This document shows positions 43,881 to 52,978 of a DNA stretch of 64,000 bases, piece after piece. Source of the DNA: Coprobacillus cateniformis (GTDB taxonomy: Bacteria; Bacillota_I; Bacilli_A; Erysipelotrichales; Coprobacillaceae); NCBI RefSeq assembly GCF_009767585.1, contig NZ_WSNW01000001.1, positions 2,626,041-2,690,040 on the forward strand, written 5' to 3'. The number at the start of each line of letters is the position of its first letter. Position 1 is the first letter of the stretch. Made by a program: the position numbers and the translations under genes. The notes under the pieces are model-generated. The model was given only the letters and a program-made list of their open reading frames with translations. It was not told the DNA's origin and did no database searches.

Positions 43881-44738
43881 ATGGAAATTTGTATAGAAAT
43901 GGTACAAAGATTAATTAATGAACAATATCCTGAATTTATGGGGTTGAATATCAAGCCAGTTGAAAAAAGTGGACATGATAATAGAACATTTCATTTAGGT
44001 GAGGATATGATTATAAGATTGCCTAGTGGAAAAGATTATGCGATGCAGGCAAAAAAAGAAAACCAATGGTTATTATATTTGGCAAAGCATCTCTCTTTAC
44101 CTATTTCAAAGCCTTTGTATCTAGGGAAAGAGACAGAGTATTATCCATATCCTTGGTCTATTTTAAGTTATTTAGAAGGAGAAACGTTATCATATGATAA
44201 TATTGAAAATCAAGAGATATTTGCTGTAGAATTAAGAAAATTCTTAGATGAATTTCAACAGATACCTTGTGAGAATGGACCAGATGCTGGTAAACATAAT
44301 TTTTATCGTGGTGGAAATTTAAAGGTTTATAATCATGAAACAGTAGAGGCATTAAATACCTTATCAAATAATATCAATAATGCCAAACTTTTGGATTTAT
44401 GGCATTTGGCATTGGCATCAAATGAGCAGATGAAGAATGTGTGGGTACATGGTGATGTAGCACCTGGCAATCTATTGATTAAAAACGGACATCTTTGTGC
44501 GGTGATTGATTTTGGTATTTTAGGGGTTGGCGATCCAGCCTGTGATTATGCTATGGCATGGACATTTTTTAATAGTCAAGGTCGCGAAGTCTTTTTAAAA
44601 GGATTATCACAAGCAATGCGAAATCGAGCAATGGGATGGGCTTTATGGAAAGCACTTATTACATATGAAAGTGATGAAGAGGAAAGAAGAGTTCAAGCAA
44701 AATATACAATTGCACAAATAGAGAAGGATTATGATTGA
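43881..44738 (+). CDS. Aminoglycoside phosphotransferase-family kinase
   Basis: A 285-residue APH-fold kinase: the nucleotide lobe has IIRLPSG near residue 48, the catalytic loop is VWVHGDVAPGNLLI near 190 and the metal-binding VIDFGILGVGDPACDYA follows. Families with this signature phosphorylate small molecules such as aminoglycosides, macrolides, choline or homoserine. It need not be a resistance gene; the substrate is unknown. Twelve bases separate it from the HAD gene, with GAGGAGG as RBS. Confidence 0.85.
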   Translation: MEICIEMVQRLINEQYPEFMGLNIKPVEKSGHDNRTFHLGEDMIIRLPSGKDYAMQAKKENQWLLYLAKHLSLPISKPLYLGKETEYYPYPWSILSYLEGETLSYDNIENQEIFAVELRKFLDEFQQIPCENGPDAGKHNFYRGGNLKVYNHETVEALNTLSNNINNAKLLDLWHLALASNEQMKNVWVHGDVAPGNLLIKNGHLCAVIDFGILGVGDPACDYAMAWTFFNSQGREVFLKGLSQAMRNRAMGWALWKALITYESDEEERRVQAKYTIAQIEKDYD

Positions 44739-44751
44739 TCTTTCTTTTTTT

Positions 44752-44782
44752 TGTAAAAAAAAGAAACGCGTTAACGTTTCTT
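44752..44782 (-). terminator. Terminator of the flippase gene
   Basis: On the minus strand AAGAAACG and CGTTTCTT enclose a six-base loop with the stop codon, followed by nine consecutive T. Confidence 0.75.
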
Positions 44783-46360
44783 AAATTTATAAACGAGACG
44801 ATTCACATAAGGAATAGCTGAGAGTTCTTGTGGATGGTCTGCATAGAGGTAAAGGATTACAGTAAAGTAAACAATCACTCCAATGATAACAGAAATGATT
44901 AATGGAATAAAAACCTTTCGTGTTAATATAAATAAACCAAAATAACAGGCTCCAACAACAATTCCCATAAGTATTGCTGCAAGTAATGGTAAAACATATG
45001 TACGTCTAATTTCTTGTTTATAATGTGTTTTTTTACGTAAAGACTTTTGATTTAAATAGCAAACCTGAAGACCATAAATACAATTTCCAATTACGAGTGA
45101 ATAAAGACCTAATGGTGTGAAAAAGAGTAAAGCAAATGTAATTATACAATGCCAAACTAAGGCGATAGCTGAATTCTTTAATGGTGCTTTCACTTCTCCA
45201 ATAGCTTGTAGGATTCCATTTGTTAATGTAGATAATCCAAAGAAAACAACTCCTGGACTTCCAACAGCTAAAAGCATAGTAGAAGTTATGATTGTTTCTT
45301 TTTGAGGAAAAATCATACCAATAATTGGATAAGCCAATACACTCATCCCAACCGCTGAAGGAATAAGAATTAACATCGTGATACGAATACCTGATCTTAT
45401 ATGTTCTTTTGTTTGTCTGTAATCTCTTAAAGACCAAGAAGATGATATGGCAGGAATAGAGGCTGTTGACATAGCTGCCGCTAAAGCTACAGGAACGTTC
45501 TGTAAGACAATATATTCACCAGAGTATACACCATATAATGTTGTTGCATTGACACCTGTTCCCATTGCTGCATAGAAAATATACATATCAATAGTTGTTA
45601 CAAGGTTATAGATGCACGTTGCAAAAATAATTGGTGTTACAATACTTAAAATCATTTTAAAAATATCTTTGTAAGAATCTTCGTAATCATCAGGTTCATT
45701 TTCGATAATTATATTATTTTTACGTTTCATATACATGAAAGTCATATAAAGTAGACCTATTAAAACCCCTGCCCCAGTACCTAAAGCACTACCTGCTGCT
45801 CCAGCAGAAGCTAATGGACTGCCACCAGTACTTAAATATGGCTGGATAAAAAGATAAGCGGCTCCTACAGAGACAATAGCATTAAAAACCTGTTCAATAA
45901 TTTGTGATACAGATGTATAAAGGGTTGTTTGATGAGCTTGGAAATAACCTCTAAATACACCTAATAGCCCTGATAGGAAAATGGTAGGACATAGAACTCT
46001 TAAAGCATTCACTGCATTTTCCTGTACAATAAATGGTGCGATAAAGAAGGTAACAATTGCAGCTCCACCCCCTATTGCACAAATATAAATAAAAGAGCAT
46101 TTTAATATTTTTTGTACATTATTATATTGGTTTAAAACAAGTTTTTCAGAGATTAATTTAGATATTGCGGTTGGAATACTGTATGAAGAGATTAATAAAA
46201 TCAAAGCATATATGGTATATGATGTTGAATAATAACCAATTCCTTCTGAGGTAATTAAAGCTTTTAATGGACTTCTATATAAAACACCTATGATACGTAC
46301 GAGTATTCCAGCAATAGCTAAAATAGATGCTTGTTTGACAATGGAACGTGTTCGATTCAT
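44771..46360 (-). CDS. MurJ/SpoVB-like polysaccharide or lipid II flippase
   Basis: A 529-residue, about 14-helix MOP-superfamily protein. It begins MNRTRSIVKQASILAIAGIL and has LYRSPLKALITSEGIGYYSTSY, the pattern of the SpoVB/MurJ (polysaccharide biosynthesis C) group. Such proteins flip undecaprenyl-linked precursors for peptidoglycan, including spore cortex (SpoVB). The GTG at 46372 lies in the RBS, so ATG 46360 is taken. It is divergent from the SGNH protein gene. It could also serve the polymer locus. Confidence 0.83.
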   Translation of the reverse strand: MNRTRSIVKQASILAIAGILVRIIGVLYRSPLKALITSEGIGYYSTSYTIYALILLISSYSIPTAISKLISEKLVLNQYNNVQKILKCSFIYICAIGGGAAIVTFFIAPFIVQENAVNALRVLCPTIFLSGLLGVFRGYFQAHQTTLYTSVSQIIEQVFNAIVSVGAAYLFIQPYLSTGGSPLASAGAAGSALGTGAGVLIGLLYMTFMYMKRKNNIIIENEPDDYEDSYKDIFKMILSIVTPIIFATCIYNLVTTIDMYIFYAAMGTGVNATTLYGVYSGEYIVLQNVPVALAAAMSTASIPAISSSWSLRDYRQTKEHIRSGIRITMLILIPSAVGMSVLAYPIIGMIFPQKETIITSTMLLAVGSPGVVFFGLSTLTNGILQAIGEVKAPLKNSAIALVWHCIITFALLFFTPLGLYSLVIGNCIYGLQVCYLNQKSLRKKTHYKQEIRRTYVLPLLAAILMGIVVGACYFGLFILTRKVFIPLIISVIIGVIVYFTVILYLYADHPQELSAIPYVNRLVYKFKKR

Positions 46361-46386
46361 ACTGGACCTCACTTTCTATAAATTTT

Positions 46387-46414
46387 ATTATAACATTAAA
46401 TAACGTAAAAGCAA
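46387..46414 (-). promoter_or_regulatory. Promoter of the flippase gene
   Basis: On the minus strand TTGCTT (complement of 46409-46414), 16 bases, TATAAT (complement of 46387-46392). A plus-strand TATAAT near 46468 probably serves the SGNH gene. Confidence 0.55.
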
Positions 46415-46508
46415 AAATCATTTCGACTTTTATGTTATTTTCATATGTTTTACACATTTATTTGTTATAATACTGATTGTTACATAAACATTTAGGAGTA
46501 TAAGAAAG

Positions 46509-47525
46509 ATGAAAAAAAAGAATTTTCGTTTAAAAAAACAATATAGAATGCATATGGCTTTTTTTGCTATTTGTGCAATGTCTATTTTGATGATATCTTT
46601 TTATTATGTATATCGTATATTAACTAATATAAATGACAATATTGAAGAACAAAACAATCAATATATACAAGCACAAAAGAAACCAGAGAATAATAAAGTA
46701 AAAGATACAAAGGATACCTCTATAGATATTGTGGCTATTGGAAATAGTGATCTTTATAGTGGATGGAACTCTTTACAGTTATGGAATGAGCAAGGAATAA
46801 CCTCATTTGTAGCAGCAGGACCAAAACAAAATACAAAATTATCCTATTATATGTTAAAAGAAGTATTGAAAATTGAGAAACCAAAGTTGGTGGTATTAGA
46901 GGTTGATGCTTTTTTTGGCGAGTATGAAGAAATTGATTCAAAAGGCTACCAATATACTGCTCAAAAATATTGTTATAAACTTTTTGAAAATAAAGAGGAG
47001 TGGAGCATAATTAAAGATGAACCATATATGAAAAGTGAATATTTACAAAATCGTATGAGATTATATGGTTATTACTATGATAAAACAGTTGAAAAGTGTA
47101 CAACAGGTTTCTCATATATGAAAAAAAGTCAAAACCGAACAACTGTTTCATCTTATACAAAAAAGTATTTAAATAAAATTATTCAGTTAGCATATGAGAA
47201 TAATTGTCAAATCTTATTTATCTGTTTTCCATCTGAATCTTCTTGGAGTTATGCAAGACATAATACAGTAAGCGATTATGCTAAAAAATATAGTATTCCC
47301 TTTATTGATTTGAATATTGAACAATATGATACAGGTTTTAGTTGGTTATCTGATTCACGTGATGGTGGTAATCATTTAAATTATTCAGGTGCAACAAAAA
47401 TGACTCATTTCTTAGGACAATATATAAAAAATAACTATCAAATTAAAGATAAAAGGAATGATTCCTTATACACATCTTGGAATGAAGATTATGACAATTT
47501 TATTAAAGAACTTATTAAGAATTGA
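46509..47525 (+). CDS. Membrane-anchored SGNH/GDSL-like protein
   Basis: A 338-residue protein with one N-terminal membrane helix (about 15-36) and an extracellular SGNH-like domain. Block I is VAIGNSDLYSGWNS (Ser after GN) and block V DGGNHLNYSGA supplies Asp and His. This resembles DltD/AlgX-type proteins, which act on wall polymer acylation, often beside an MBOAT acyltransferase. No MBOAT gene is in the window. Role in O-acylation or D-alanylation is inferred from the fold. Confidence 0.75.
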   Translation: MKKKNFRLKKQYRMHMAFFAICAMSILMISFYYVYRILTNINDNIEEQNNQYIQAQKKPENNKVKDTKDTSIDIVAIGNSDLYSGWNSLQLWNEQGITSFVAAGPKQNTKLSYYMLKEVLKIEKPKLVVLEVDAFFGEYEEIDSKGYQYTAQKYCYKLFENKEEWSIIKDEPYMKSEYLQNRMRLYGYYYDKTVEKCTTGFSYMKKSQNRTTVSSYTKKYLNKIIQLAYENNCQILFICFPSESSWSYARHNTVSDYAKKYSIPFIDLNIEQYDTGFSWLSDSRDGGNHLNYSGATKMTHFLGQYIKNNYQIKDKRNDSLYTSWNEDYDNFIKELIKN

Positions 47526-48069
47526 AATATAAAAACAAAGTATAATTTTTCCTTGATACACTATATCAAGGAAAATAAAAGTGGGAAATTATATAATTAT
47601 CTGTTAGAGTCAATGTATATTCGCCTAGATTAACTCAAAGTCGTAATTATAGGTAATATTTTGAATAATGAAGTTGTTTTTAATTATAATGATTATTATT
47701 TAATCTTTTAAAAGTCTTAAGGGATTTAAGTGCGTTAAAGAAGTGAATGTGTTTGAGAAGAATGATATCTTTGGAAGTCTTATTTAGTTAGAGACAAAAG
47801 TTAGACTATTTTATTTAAGTGAAAAAAAATAAAAAATCATTAGAATAATTAAAGATAGTATTAATTTTTTGGGGAACATTTAGTAATAGGCATTATAGAT
47901 ATTTTAAATATCACACTTATAAATTTTTTCAAATATTATAGTCATTATTATTAATTATACAGTAAGTCAACTATTAATTTTTGGATATTCATTATAGAAA
48001 TAATGATTTTGGTTATTGTTTTCTAAAAATATATGATATAATAAAAAAAATATATCGCGGAGGATTGTT
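47526..48069. other. AT-rich intergenic region with a hairpin and remnants
   Basis: It opens with a 12-bp stem-loop TTTTCCTTGATA / TATCAAGGAAAA (47547-47575), which may end the SGNH transcript though no T run follows. A stretch near 47700-47825 reads SLKGFKCVKEVNVFEKNDIF before a stop, suggestive of decayed coding sequence. TATAAT at 48037-48042 is the likely pyrF -10. No other feature was seen. Confidence 0.35.
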
Positions 48070-48780
48070 ATGAAAGAAAGTCAAATTTGTATAGCGTTAG
48101 ATTTTCAAACTAAAAATGAGGTGGAGAATTTCTTGGACCAGTTTGGGAATGAACAACTTTATGTCAAAGTAGGAATGGAACTTTTTTATGGTGAAGGTAT
48201 TGAAATAATTAAGTCTATCAAAAAAAGAGGACATAAGATTTTCCTGGATCTTAAGCTACATGATATTCCTAATACTGTAAAAAGTGCAATGAAGCAATTG
48301 GCTAAATTGGATGTGGATATGGTTAATGTTCATGCTTCTGGAAGTATAGCTATGATGAAGGCTGCTAGGGAAGGACTAGAAGAAGGCTCTGCTCATAGAA
48401 AAAGACCTTTATGTATAGCTGTGACATGTTTAACTTCTTTAGATCAAAAAGTCTTAGATGATGAGTTATTAATTCACGATCCATTGCCTGATGTCGTATT
48501 AAGATGGGCACAAAATGCAAAGATAGCTGGATTGGATGGAGTTGTTTGCTCACCTCTTGAGTCAAAAATTATTCACGAACAACTGGGAGAGCATTTTATT
48601 ACTGTAACACCAGGAATTAGACTTGCTAGTGATAGTGTTAATGATCAAAAAAGAGTGACAACCCCAGCAATGGCAAAGGAGTTAACTTCTACATATATTG
48701 TTGTAGGAAGAACAATTACTCGTGCTAAGGATCCTGTTCAGACTTATTATGAAGTATATAGACAATTTCAAGGAGAGTAG
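48070..48780 (+). CDS. pyrF: Orotidine 5'-phosphate decarboxylase
   Basis: The last step of UMP synthesis. The 236-residue TIM barrel shows the catalytic FLDLKLHDIPNTVKSAM (Asp-x-Lys-x2-Asp) and the phosphate-binding TPGIRLAS and YIVVGRTITRA. GGAGG precedes ATG 48070. pyrE follows by three bases. No PyrR-type attenuator was recognised upstream. Confidence 0.96.
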   Translation: MKESQICIALDFQTKNEVENFLDQFGNEQLYVKVGMELFYGEGIEIIKSIKKRGHKIFLDLKLHDIPNTVKSAMKQLAKLDVDMVNVHASGSIAMMKAAREGLEEGSAHRKRPLCIAVTCLTSLDQKVLDDELLIHDPLPDVVLRWAQNAKIAGLDGVVCSPLESKIIHEQLGEHFITVTPGIRLASDSVNDQKRVTTPAMAKELTSTYIVVGRTITRAKDPVQTYYEVYRQFQGE

Positions 48781-48783
48781 AAA

Positions 48784-49416
48784 ATGGAAAGAAAAATTGC
48801 AAAAGATTTATTAGATATTCAAGCTGTCTTTTTAAGACCTAATGAGCCATTCACGTGGGCTTCTGGTATAAAATCACCAATTTATTGTGATAATCGTCTA
48901 ACATTATCTTATCCTAATGTTAGAGATGATATTGAACAAGGTTTAGCAAAACTAATTAGAGAGTATTATCCAGAATGTGAATGTTTGATGGGAACTGCAA
49001 CTGCCGGAATAGCTCATGCAGCGTTAGTTGCAAATATTTTAGGCTTACCTATGGGGTATGTTCGTGGTGGTGCCAAATCTCATGGAAGAAATAATCGTAT
49101 AGAGGGTTTAGTTAAACCAGGAATGAAGGTTATTGTAGTAGAAGATTTAATTTCAACAGGAGGGTCTTCTCTAGAATGTGTTGATGCACTAAAAGACGCT
49201 GGGTGTGAAGTTATTGGAATGGTTGCCATTTTTACATATGGCTTACCAAAAGCGACTGCTAATTTTAATGATAAACAGTGTAGTTTCCATACATTAACAA
49301 ATTATGATGCACTTATTGAAGTTGCTGTTGAAAATCAATATATTCAAGAAAGCGATCTTATAAAGTTGAAATCATGGAAAGAGAATCCAAATGATGAATC
49401 TTGGATGGAAAAATAA
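48784..49416 (+). CDS. pyrE: Orotate phosphoribosyltransferase
   Basis: It joins orotate to PRPP to form OMP. The 210-residue protein has the PRPP-binding motif VIVVEDLISTGGSSLE and FTWASGIKSPIYCDNR near the N-terminus. GGAGAG precedes ATG 48784. It is the second gene of pyrFE; other pyr genes are elsewhere. Confidence 0.96.
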   Translation: MERKIAKDLLDIQAVFLRPNEPFTWASGIKSPIYCDNRLTLSYPNVRDDIEQGLAKLIREYYPECECLMGTATAGIAHAALVANILGLPMGYVRGGAKSHGRNNRIEGLVKPGMKVIVVEDLISTGGSSLECVDALKDAGCEVIGMVAIFTYGLPKATANFNDKQCSFHTLTNYDALIEVAVENQYIQESDLIKLKSWKENPNDESWMEK

Positions 49417-49446
49417 GTTTAGTATTGACTAAACTTATTCTTTTTT
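49414..49446 (+). terminator. pyrFE terminator
   Basis: TAAGTTTAGT (49414-49423) pairs with ACTAAACTTA (49428-49437), loop ATTG, then TTCTTTTTT. The stem begins in the pyrE stop codon. Confidence 0.85.
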
Positions 49447-49478
49447 AAATATAATTTTATTGATATGTGAATTATACT

Positions 49479-49548
49479 ATTCTTATAGCCATATATTATA
49501 CTTTATCATTGCATAAAGTATAATATTGATGTAAAATGGCATAAGAAT
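49479..49548 (+). repeat. Nested inverted repeat upstream of the polymer locus
   Basis: An inner perfect dyad has 14-base arms, ATATTATACTTTAT (49493-49506) and its complement (49513-49526), with a six-base loop. An outer arm ATTCTTATAGCCAT (49479-49492) pairs with ATGGCATAAGAAT (49536-49548) with one bulge. Together they could form one long interrupted hairpin. A promoter-like TTGCAT (49509-49514), 17 bases, TAAAAT (49532-49537) lies inside. Confidence 0.65.
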
Positions 49549-49566
49549 TATAGTGAGGTAAATATT

Positions 49567-51486
49567 ATGAAATATAATAAAGGCTTTTTTTGGCATAAGA
49601 TAAAAATATTGACTGCTTCTTTTTTTATGATAACACCTATGTTTTTTCAATTAAAGATTAATTCCTTTTCATCAATTTGTAATTATTTAGGTGTGAAAGC
49701 AGATGCAGATTTATTACAAAATGTAGGTTTTAAATTACAAATACTTTTAGGTGACTTTTTGATGTCATTTCATGGGCAATCAATACTGATGTTATGTGTA
49801 TTTATGATTGCTGTTTTTCTTGTAAGAAAGTATCAGCAAATTATGACTAAAGATTTGCTAAAATGTACTATTGTTCCTTCAATATTGTTTGCCTTTTTTC
49901 AAGTGTTTGGACAATCATTTCAACAAACGGACAGTTGGAGATTGATTTTTGAAAATTATAGAACAGTTTTAAAAGCATGTTTTTTATTTACTGGATATAC
50001 TGTTTTGTTTATAATTATTATAGGTTTATTATTTAAATACCTTAAAAAGTGTAAAATGATTCAATCAACAAAGGAATTTCAATGGTTTACAGATAATAAG
50101 AAATCAATTTTAGTTGTTATGGCAATTATTTTGCTATTCTGGGCCCCATCATTAATTTCTAATTTTCCTGGTATTACAAATTATGATTTTTTTGATATGT
50201 TAAATAGTTTTTATGGACATGAAACATATAGTTTAAGAGCTGTTACACTCATTGATCCATCAGTTACACTAAATAATAATAATCCAGTTCTACAAACTTT
50301 ACTTGCCGTTGGATGTATGAAAATAGGAACATTTTTTAATTTACCTTGGATAGGATTATTTATATTTTGTTATAGTCAAGCTATTCTATTTGCCCTCGTA
50401 CTATCTTATGTTATTTATTATTTAGCAAAAATAGGTGTTCACCAATATTTGCGTATAGGGTTATTGCTTATTTTTGGGTTAGCACCAATGAATGCGAATT
50501 ATGCTGTAACAACATTAAAAGATGTTAATTTTGCCTTTGTGTTTTTATTATATTTGATTTGTTTATTAGAGATGGTAAAATCTCCTCAAGAATTTTTTAA
50601 TCAAAAAAAGAAATTGTTTTATTTTGCTGGGATAAATTTATTATTAATGTTATTGAGAAACAATGGGTCGTATATATTAATTCCAACAGATATAGTTTTA
50701 TTAATTGTTTATAGAAAATACTGGAAACAAACTGCTATATCAACACTTACTCCTTTATTTATATTTATAGTATTAATTTCTAATGTTCTATATCCAGCTT
50801 TGAAGATAGCTCCAGGTAGTAAAAGAGAAATGTATTCAGTTCCTTTTCAGCAGACAGCCAGATTAGTTAAGGAACATGGTGATGAAATTCCTCAAGAGGA
50901 TAGAGATATAATCAATAAAGTTCTTGCATATGATAAGATTGCTGAACGATATAATCCTGAGTTATCAGATAAGGTTAAAGCAACTTATAAGAAATATTCT
51001 ACGTCTGAAGATATGAGTCAATACTTAAATGTTTGGGCTAAATGGTTGTTTATTTATCCTGATGTATATATTCAAGCAACAATGAATAATTGTTATGGTT
51101 ATTTCTATCCTGATGCAAAAAGTTGGATAGCATATACAGAAATTACACCTCCAGGTAAGGATTATAGAGTATCTAGTCCAAAATTGTTAACACCTATACG
51201 TGAATTTGTTAATGCGATTCCAGAATTTGTACGAAATATACCGATTGTAGGATTAATTGAGAGTATTGGCTTTTATACTTGGTTACTTATTTTAAGTATT
51301 GCATATCTTGTCTATACTCATAATAAGAAATTTATTTATATGTATACACCATTACTTATTCTTTTGTTGACTTGTGTTTTATCTCCAGCAAACACCATGT
51401 TAAGATATATCTATCCAATGATATTATCTGTACCTATTTTAATATGCTATATTCTGCATATGCAGTTTGAAAAAGGATGTGAATAA
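49567..51486 (+). CDS. DUF6020-like polytopic membrane protein, possible GT-C glycosyltransferase
   Basis: A 639-residue protein with about 13 hydrophobic segments. A loop near residues 200-240 (SNFPGITNYDFFDMLNSFYG, then LNNNNPVLQTLL) contains acidic residues as in GT-C enzymes that use lipid-linked sugars outside the membrane, and DUF6020 is the likely family. Two adjacent genes (GT2 and SMR-like) make a natural partner set. RBS GTGAGGTA precedes ATG 49567. The activity is inferred from topology and neighbours. Confidence 0.65.
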   Translation: MKYNKGFFWHKIKILTASFFMITPMFFQLKINSFSSICNYLGVKADADLLQNVGFKLQILLGDFLMSFHGQSILMLCVFMIAVFLVRKYQQIMTKDLLKCTIVPSILFAFFQVFGQSFQQTDSWRLIFENYRTVLKACFLFTGYTVLFIIIIGLLFKYLKKCKMIQSTKEFQWFTDNKKSILVVMAIILLFWAPSLISNFPGITNYDFFDMLNSFYGHETYSLRAVTLIDPSVTLNNNNPVLQTLLAVGCMKIGTFFNLPWIGLFIFCYSQAILFALVLSYVIYYLAKIGVHQYLRIGLLLIFGLAPMNANYAVTTLKDVNFAFVFLLYLICLLEMVKSPQEFFNQKKKLFYFAGINLLLMLLRNNGSYILIPTDIVLLIVYRKYWKQTAISTLTPLFIFIVLISNVLYPALKIAPGSKREMYSVPFQQTARLVKEHGDEIPQEDRDIINKVLAYDKIAERYNPELSDKVKATYKKYSTSEDMSQYLNVWAKWLFIYPDVYIQATMNNCYGYFYPDAKSWIAYTEITPPGKDYRVSSPKLLTPIREFVNAIPEFVRNIPIVGLIESIGFYTWLLILSIAYLVYTHNKKFIYMYTPLLILLLTCVLSPANTMLRYIYPMILSVPILICYILHMQFEKGCE

Positions 51487-51487
51487 A

Positions 51488-52192
51488 ATGACTAAAATTC
51501 TAGTGATTATACCGGCATATAATGAAAGAGAAAGTATTCTTCAGGTTATCAAGAGTTTAAAAGAGTTGCCGTTGCCTTTAGATTATGTTGTTGTCAATGA
51601 TTGTTCTAAAGATGATACAAAAGAGATTTTACAAAAGAATGGTACAAACTATCTTGACTTACCAGTGAATTTAGGTATTGGTGGTGCAGTCCAAGCTGGC
51701 TATAAATTTGCAAAAGAAAATGGATATGATATAGCTATACAAATTGATGGTGATGGACAACATAACCCTGAATATATTCATAATCTTGTTCAACCAATAT
51801 TAGATGGTAAAGCTGATGCTTGCATAGGTTCACGCTTTATCGAAAAGGAGGGCTTTCAGTCCTCTTGGTTACGTAGATTTGGAATTAATCTTTTAAGTGG
51901 TTGTATATCTTTATTTTATGGTCAAAAAATACATGATGTTACAAGTGGGTTTAGAGCTGTCAATAAAGGGTTAATTGAGATTTATGCGCAAGATTATGCA
52001 CAAGATTATCCTGAACCTGAAGCATTAGTAACAGCTATTCTTCATCATCAAAAAATTATTGAAGTACCAGTTGAGATGAGAGAAAGATTAGGTGGAACTA
52101 GTTCTATACATAGTTTTAAATCTATTTATTATATGATAAAAGTTTCATTAGCTATTATTTGTCGTAAATTAACATTGCGAAAGGAGCCATAA
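51488..52192 (+). CDS. GT2 glycosyltransferase, polyprenyl-phosphate sugar synthase-like
   Basis: A 234-residue GT-A enzyme: KILVIIPAYNERESI, VVNDCSKDDT and the DxD-containing IQIDGDGQHNPEY, with DVTSGFRAVNKG downstream. It resembles DPM1-type enzymes that load a sugar onto undecaprenyl phosphate. No membrane helices remain at the C-terminus, so partners may anchor it. The YAQD motif is tandemly duplicated before YPEPEAL. The RBS sits in the end of the preceding gene and ATG 51488 is chosen over 51467. Confidence 0.88.
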   Translation: MTKILVIIPAYNERESILQVIKSLKELPLPLDYVVVNDCSKDDTKEILQKNGTNYLDLPVNLGIGGAVQAGYKFAKENGYDIAIQIDGDGQHNPEYIHNLVQPILDGKADACIGSRFIEKEGFQSSWLRRFGINLLSGCISLFYGQKIHDVTSGFRAVNKGLIEIYAQDYAQDYPEPEALVTAILHHQKIIEVPVEMRERLGGTSSIHSFKSIYYMIKVSLAIICRKLTLRKEP

Positions 52193-52195
52193 AAA

Positions 52196-52558
52196 ATGAA
52201 TAGTATACTTCAAGTCGCAATGATTATTGCAATTGCTTTTTATTTTATTTGTTTATTTACTCTTTTGAGAAAAAATAAAGTAACTTTAAAATATATACTT
52301 TTGTGGTTTGTTACAGGAATTATTATGCTATTTATAGCAATTTTTCCAACCCTTTTAGAAACACCTTTGCATTGGTTGGGAATTGTTGAGTTTACCAACG
52401 GGCTTTTTGCAGTAATATTTTTCTTTTTAATTATTATTGTTATGTCTTTGACAACAATCTTATCAGATATTAGTGAAAAGCAACGAGATATGGCTCAAAA
52501 AATGGCTATTTATGAATATAAGTTAAGACAATTAGAAGAACGAGGAGAATCGCAATGA
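52196..52558 (+). CDS. DUF2304 family small membrane protein
   Basis: A 120-residue protein with three hydrophobic helices and a charged C-terminal helix (ISEKQRDMAQKMAIYEYKLR). The layout fits DUF2304, which is regularly encoded beside DPM1-like GT2 genes and may anchor them. It begins three bases after the GT2 stop and overlaps the next gene by four bases. Confidence 0.8.
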   Translation: MNSILQVAMIIAIAFYFICLFTLLRKNKVTLKYILLWFVTGIIMLFIAIFPTLLETPLHWLGIVEFTNGLFAVIFFFLIIIVMSLTTILSDISEKQRDMAQKMAIYEYKLRQLEERGESQ

Positions 52559-52902
52559 AAATGACATTATTATGTTTACTAAATACTGGTTTAATGGTTA
52601 CTGGTCAAATATTATTTAAAGTTGGTAGTCAGGGAAAAACATTATCTAGTATATCTGATATGGTTCGATTAATGTTTTCTCCAGTTGTTTTAGTAGCTTT
52701 ATGCCTATATGCTGGAACAACAATGCTTTGGCTATACATATTGAGTAAGGTAGATATTAGCTTTGCATATCCAATTCAAGCACTTGCATTTCCAGTAGTT
52801 ATGATTGTATCAGCGTTTATGTTTCATGAACAAATTCCAGCTATGAGATGGATTGGAGTGGCAATTATTTTTATTGGTGTTTTACTTGTTGTTCAAAAAT
52901 AA
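52555..52902 (+). CDS. SMR/EamA-type small transporter, possible lipid-sugar flippase
   Basis: A 115-residue protein with four hydrophobic helices, as in EmrE/ArnE-like subunits (ISFAYPIQALAFPVVMIVSA, then MRWIGVAIIFIGVLLV). With a GT2 and a GT-C-like protein in the same unit, a role in flipping undecaprenyl-phosphate-sugar is plausible. It overlaps DUF2304 by four bases. It may instead export small cations like other SMR proteins. Confidence 0.75.
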   Translation: MKMTLLCLLNTGLMVTGQILFKVGSQGKTLSSISDMVRLMFSPVVLVALCLYAGTTMLWLYILSKVDISFAYPIQALAFPVVMIVSAFMFHEQIPAMRWIGVAIIFIGVLLVVQK

Positions 52903-52913
52903 TCATGAATACA

Positions 52914-52942
52914 TTGCAATTTTATGATTATACAAGTAAAAT
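52914..52942 (+). promoter_or_regulatory. Promoter of the tagGHD unit
   Basis: TTGCAA (52914-52919), 17 bases and TAAAAT (52937-52942) lie in the gap before tagG, followed by RBS TTGGAGGAG. Confidence 0.55.
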
Positions 52943-52978
52943 AGGAATGAAATAGGTAACTCTATTGGAGGAGAATTT

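Noticed and set aside
43881..44738. Antibiotic resistance gene
   Set aside because: The APH fold is shared by many small-molecule kinases and the context (HAD gene, no mobile element) does not suggest resistance.
45033..45437. 134-codon minus-strand ORF in another frame of the flippase gene
   Set aside because: It lies wholly inside a conserved MOP flippase in the same direction and reads as out-of-frame sequence.
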